Source: Pseudomonas sp. RSB 5.4
GTDB lineage: Bacteria; Pseudomonadota; Gammaproteobacteria; Pseudomonadales; Pseudomonadaceae
Assembly (NCBI RefSeq): GCF_037126175.1
Contig: NZ_CP146986.1
Span: 2,198,501 to 2,262,500, forward strand
Direction: 5' to 3'
DNA length: 64,000 bases
Shown here piece after piece: positions 62,798-64,000 of this stretch. The notes under the pieces are model-generated. The model was not told where the DNA came from. It worked only from the letters and a program-made list of their open reading frames with translations, and did not search any database. The position numbers and the translations under genes are program-made. Numbering within the stretch: position 1 is the stretch's first letter; each line of letters starts with the position of its first letter.

Positions 62798-63559
62798 ATG
62801 GCATTCAAGCCATTGATCGGCGTTACTGCGTGCGTCAAACAGATTGGCCTGCACCCCTATCACATCAGCGGCGACAAATACGTTCGCGCTGTCAGCGTTG
62901 CGGCGCTGGGGTTGCCGGTGGTCATTCCTTCCCTTGGCAAACTGACTGAAATCGAAGACCTGCTCGGTCAACTCGACGGTCTGTTGCTGACCGGCTCGCC
63001 CTCGAACGTGGAACCCTTCCACTATCAAGGCCCGGCCAGCGAACCCGGCACGGATCACGATCCGGCGCGGGACGCCACCACCCTTCCTCTATTGCGTGCA
63101 GCCATTGCGGCGGGCGTTCCGGTACTCGGCATCTGCCGTGGCTTCCAGGAAATGAACGTGGCCTTCGGCGGCAGCCTGCACCAGAAAGTGCATGAGCTGC
63201 CGGGCATGCTCGATCACCGCGAAGCCGACAGCCCGGACGTGGCCGTGCAATACGCACCGGCGCATGCCGTGAGCGTGCTCGCTGGCGGTGTGTTCGAAGC
63301 GCTGGAGTTGCCGCGCGAGTTCCAGGTCAACTCGATTCACAGTCAGGGCATCGACCGCCTCGCGCCCGGCCTGCGTGCCGAAGCGGTGGCGCCGGATGGC
63401 CTGATCGAGGCGATCTCGGTCGAGCACAGCCCGACCTTCGCCCTCGGCGTGCAGTGGCACCCGGAATGGCAGGTGCTGGACAACCCGAACTACCTGCGGA
63501 TTTTCCAGGCGTTCGGCGAGGCTTGCCGGCAACGGGCGGCGCGACGCAACCAGCGCTGA
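62798..63559 (+). CDS. Gamma-glutamyl-gamma-aminobutyrate hydrolase (PuuD-like)
   Basis: A 253-residue class I glutamine-amidotransferase-fold hydrolase: KPLIGVTACVKQIGLHPYHI, GLLLTGSPSNVEPFHYQG, the nucleophile elbow GVPVLGICRGFQEMNVAFGG with the catalytic cysteine, and HSPTFALGVQWHPEWQ with the catalytic His and Glu. It releases 4-aminobutyrate from its gamma-glutamyl form, the last step of the pathway. GAGGTGA lies 7 nt before ATG 62798. Divergent from the ligase gene. Confidence 0.93.
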   Translation: MAFKPLIGVTACVKQIGLHPYHISGDKYVRAVSVAALGLPVVIPSLGKLTEIEDLLGQLDGLLLTGSPSNVEPFHYQGPASEPGTDHDPARDATTLPLLRAAIAAGVPVLGICRGFQEMNVAFGGSLHQKVHELPGMLDHREADSPDVAVQYAPAHAVSVLAGGVFEALELPREFQVNSIHSQGIDRLAPGLRAEAVAPDGLIEAISVEHSPTFALGVQWHPEWQVLDNPNYLRIFQAFGEACRQRAARRNQR

Positions 63560-63741
63560 CTCAACCCAGGATTTCAAAACTGTTTACTGCCCCCACGGGG
63601 TGGGCGGTTGCGCGTGTGCGCATCCGTCATCCGTGAAAACAACAAACCGTAATAACAACAAGTACGACCCAGGCAGCCAGGACGGCGGCGCCGACCAAGC
63701 CGGATCGTAGGAGCAGTGCCCGTCAGGACAACGCAAAACCC

Positions 63742-63832
63742 TGTGGGAGCGGGCTTGCTCGCGAAAGCGCTGTGTCAAGCAACAACGATGTCGACTGACA
63801 CGACGCCTTCGCGAGCAAGCCCGCTCCCACAG
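63742..63832. repeat. REPIN (inverted REP pair)
   Basis: TGTGGGAGCGGGCTTGCTCG and CGAGCAAGCCCGCTCCCACA in opposed orientation. The rest of the gap 63560-63928 holds no gene I can support; a CCCCACGGGGTGGG hairpin-like segment lies near 63590. Confidence 0.92.
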
Positions 63833-63928
63833 GGGAATGTGATCCGACAGGAAATGCGCTTACAGGCTTGCAATCCACTTAAGCCCGGCCACGTTGGCCG
63901 AGCGAACGAAACCTGTTGGGAGTTTCAC

Positions 63929-64000
63929 ATGGCAAACGCCTCCAGCACTTACCGGAAGGCACTTGAAGGCCACCAGCAACCGAAAAAGGTTCTGGTGAAA
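63929..64000 (+). CDS. Polyamine ABC transporter ATP-binding protein, N-terminal fragment (runs off window)
   Basis: The first 24 codons, MANASSTYRKALEGHQQPKK then VLVK, are visible. This is the leader typical of Pseudomonas PotA/PotG/SpuF ATPases, which continue into the DRVTKKF-type start of the ATPase domain. GGGAG lies 7 nt before the ATG at 63929. Placement after polyamine catabolic genes supports the call, but the conserved Walker motifs lie outside the window. Confidence 0.6.
   Translation, partial: MANASSTYRKALEGHQQPKKVLVK

Overview
The window looks like a chromosomal segment of a Pseudomonas of the fluorescens group. This rests on the high GC, the many REP/REPIN repeats of several fluorescens-type families (more than 25 sites), the cyanide-insensitive oxidase form of the bd oxidase, a serralysin (AprA) gene, Pseudomonas-restricted small families (DUF6124/DUF3077-like, DUF2790, DUF2474) and a pau/puu polyamine-degradation locus. 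No rRNA, tRNA, CRISPR array or complete insertion sequence was seen.

Layout. 1-2460: a Tle1-like (DUF2235) lipase effector with an overlapping lipoprotein gene (candidate immunity), then a DUF6124 small gene behind a structured leader with its own 38-codon reading frame. 2650-8676: acetyltransferases, DUF4287, a Sel1 lipoprotein, cytochrome b561, an AraC/LysE pair and a LysR regulator. 8810-12227: GMC oxidoreductase plus MHS-type transporter, divergent from that LysR gene. 12385-18240: DUF427, serralysin AprA, topoisomerase III with a LexA-type operator between the last two, a GNAT and a small conserved protein. 18373-20827: cyanate module cynR / cynS-DUF2790-cynT. 20983-23594: ProA-like dehydrogenase and glutaminase. 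24107-30579: cell-wall and export genes (two divergent L,D-transpeptidases, MFS exporter with LysR, SleB-type hydrolase, CAP-domain protein). 31395-33960: cioA-cioB-DUF2474 oxidase operon. 34067-44131: an FdhF/YdeP-type molybdoenzyme together with moaA, moeA, moaB, fdhD, moaC, moaD, moaE and a LysR regulator, sharing a repeated GATTRGACR promoter motif. 44372-45715: chromate transporter. 46191-48991 and 57204-63559: two gamma-glutamyl-polyamine degradation modules (glutamine synthetase-like ligase, FAD oxidase, aldehyde dehydrogenase, gamma-glutamyl hydrolase and an XRE-cupin regulator), the second running into a polyamine ABC transporter ATPase gene at the right edge. 49186-55129: regulators, quinone oxidoreductase, AbrB-type membrane protein, small (p)ppGpp-hydrolase-like protein and two tandem secreted cysteine-repeat proteins. 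55513-57128: a second copy of the structured leader, with its small gene, then an AT-rich patch with two unknown genes.

The most unusual signal is the leader found twice, at 2269-2460 (minus strand) and 55513-55714 (plus strand). In both copies a central segment can pair either with an upstream segment or with a downstream segment that includes the ribosome-binding site. The paired sequences differ between the copies but stay complementary, which argues for a selected RNA switch. Secondary signals are the shared operator of the molybdenum-cofactor/formate-dehydrogenase genes, the paired Cys-repeat secreted proteins with matching leaders, and two tandem REPIN arrays with periods near 133 and 134 bp.
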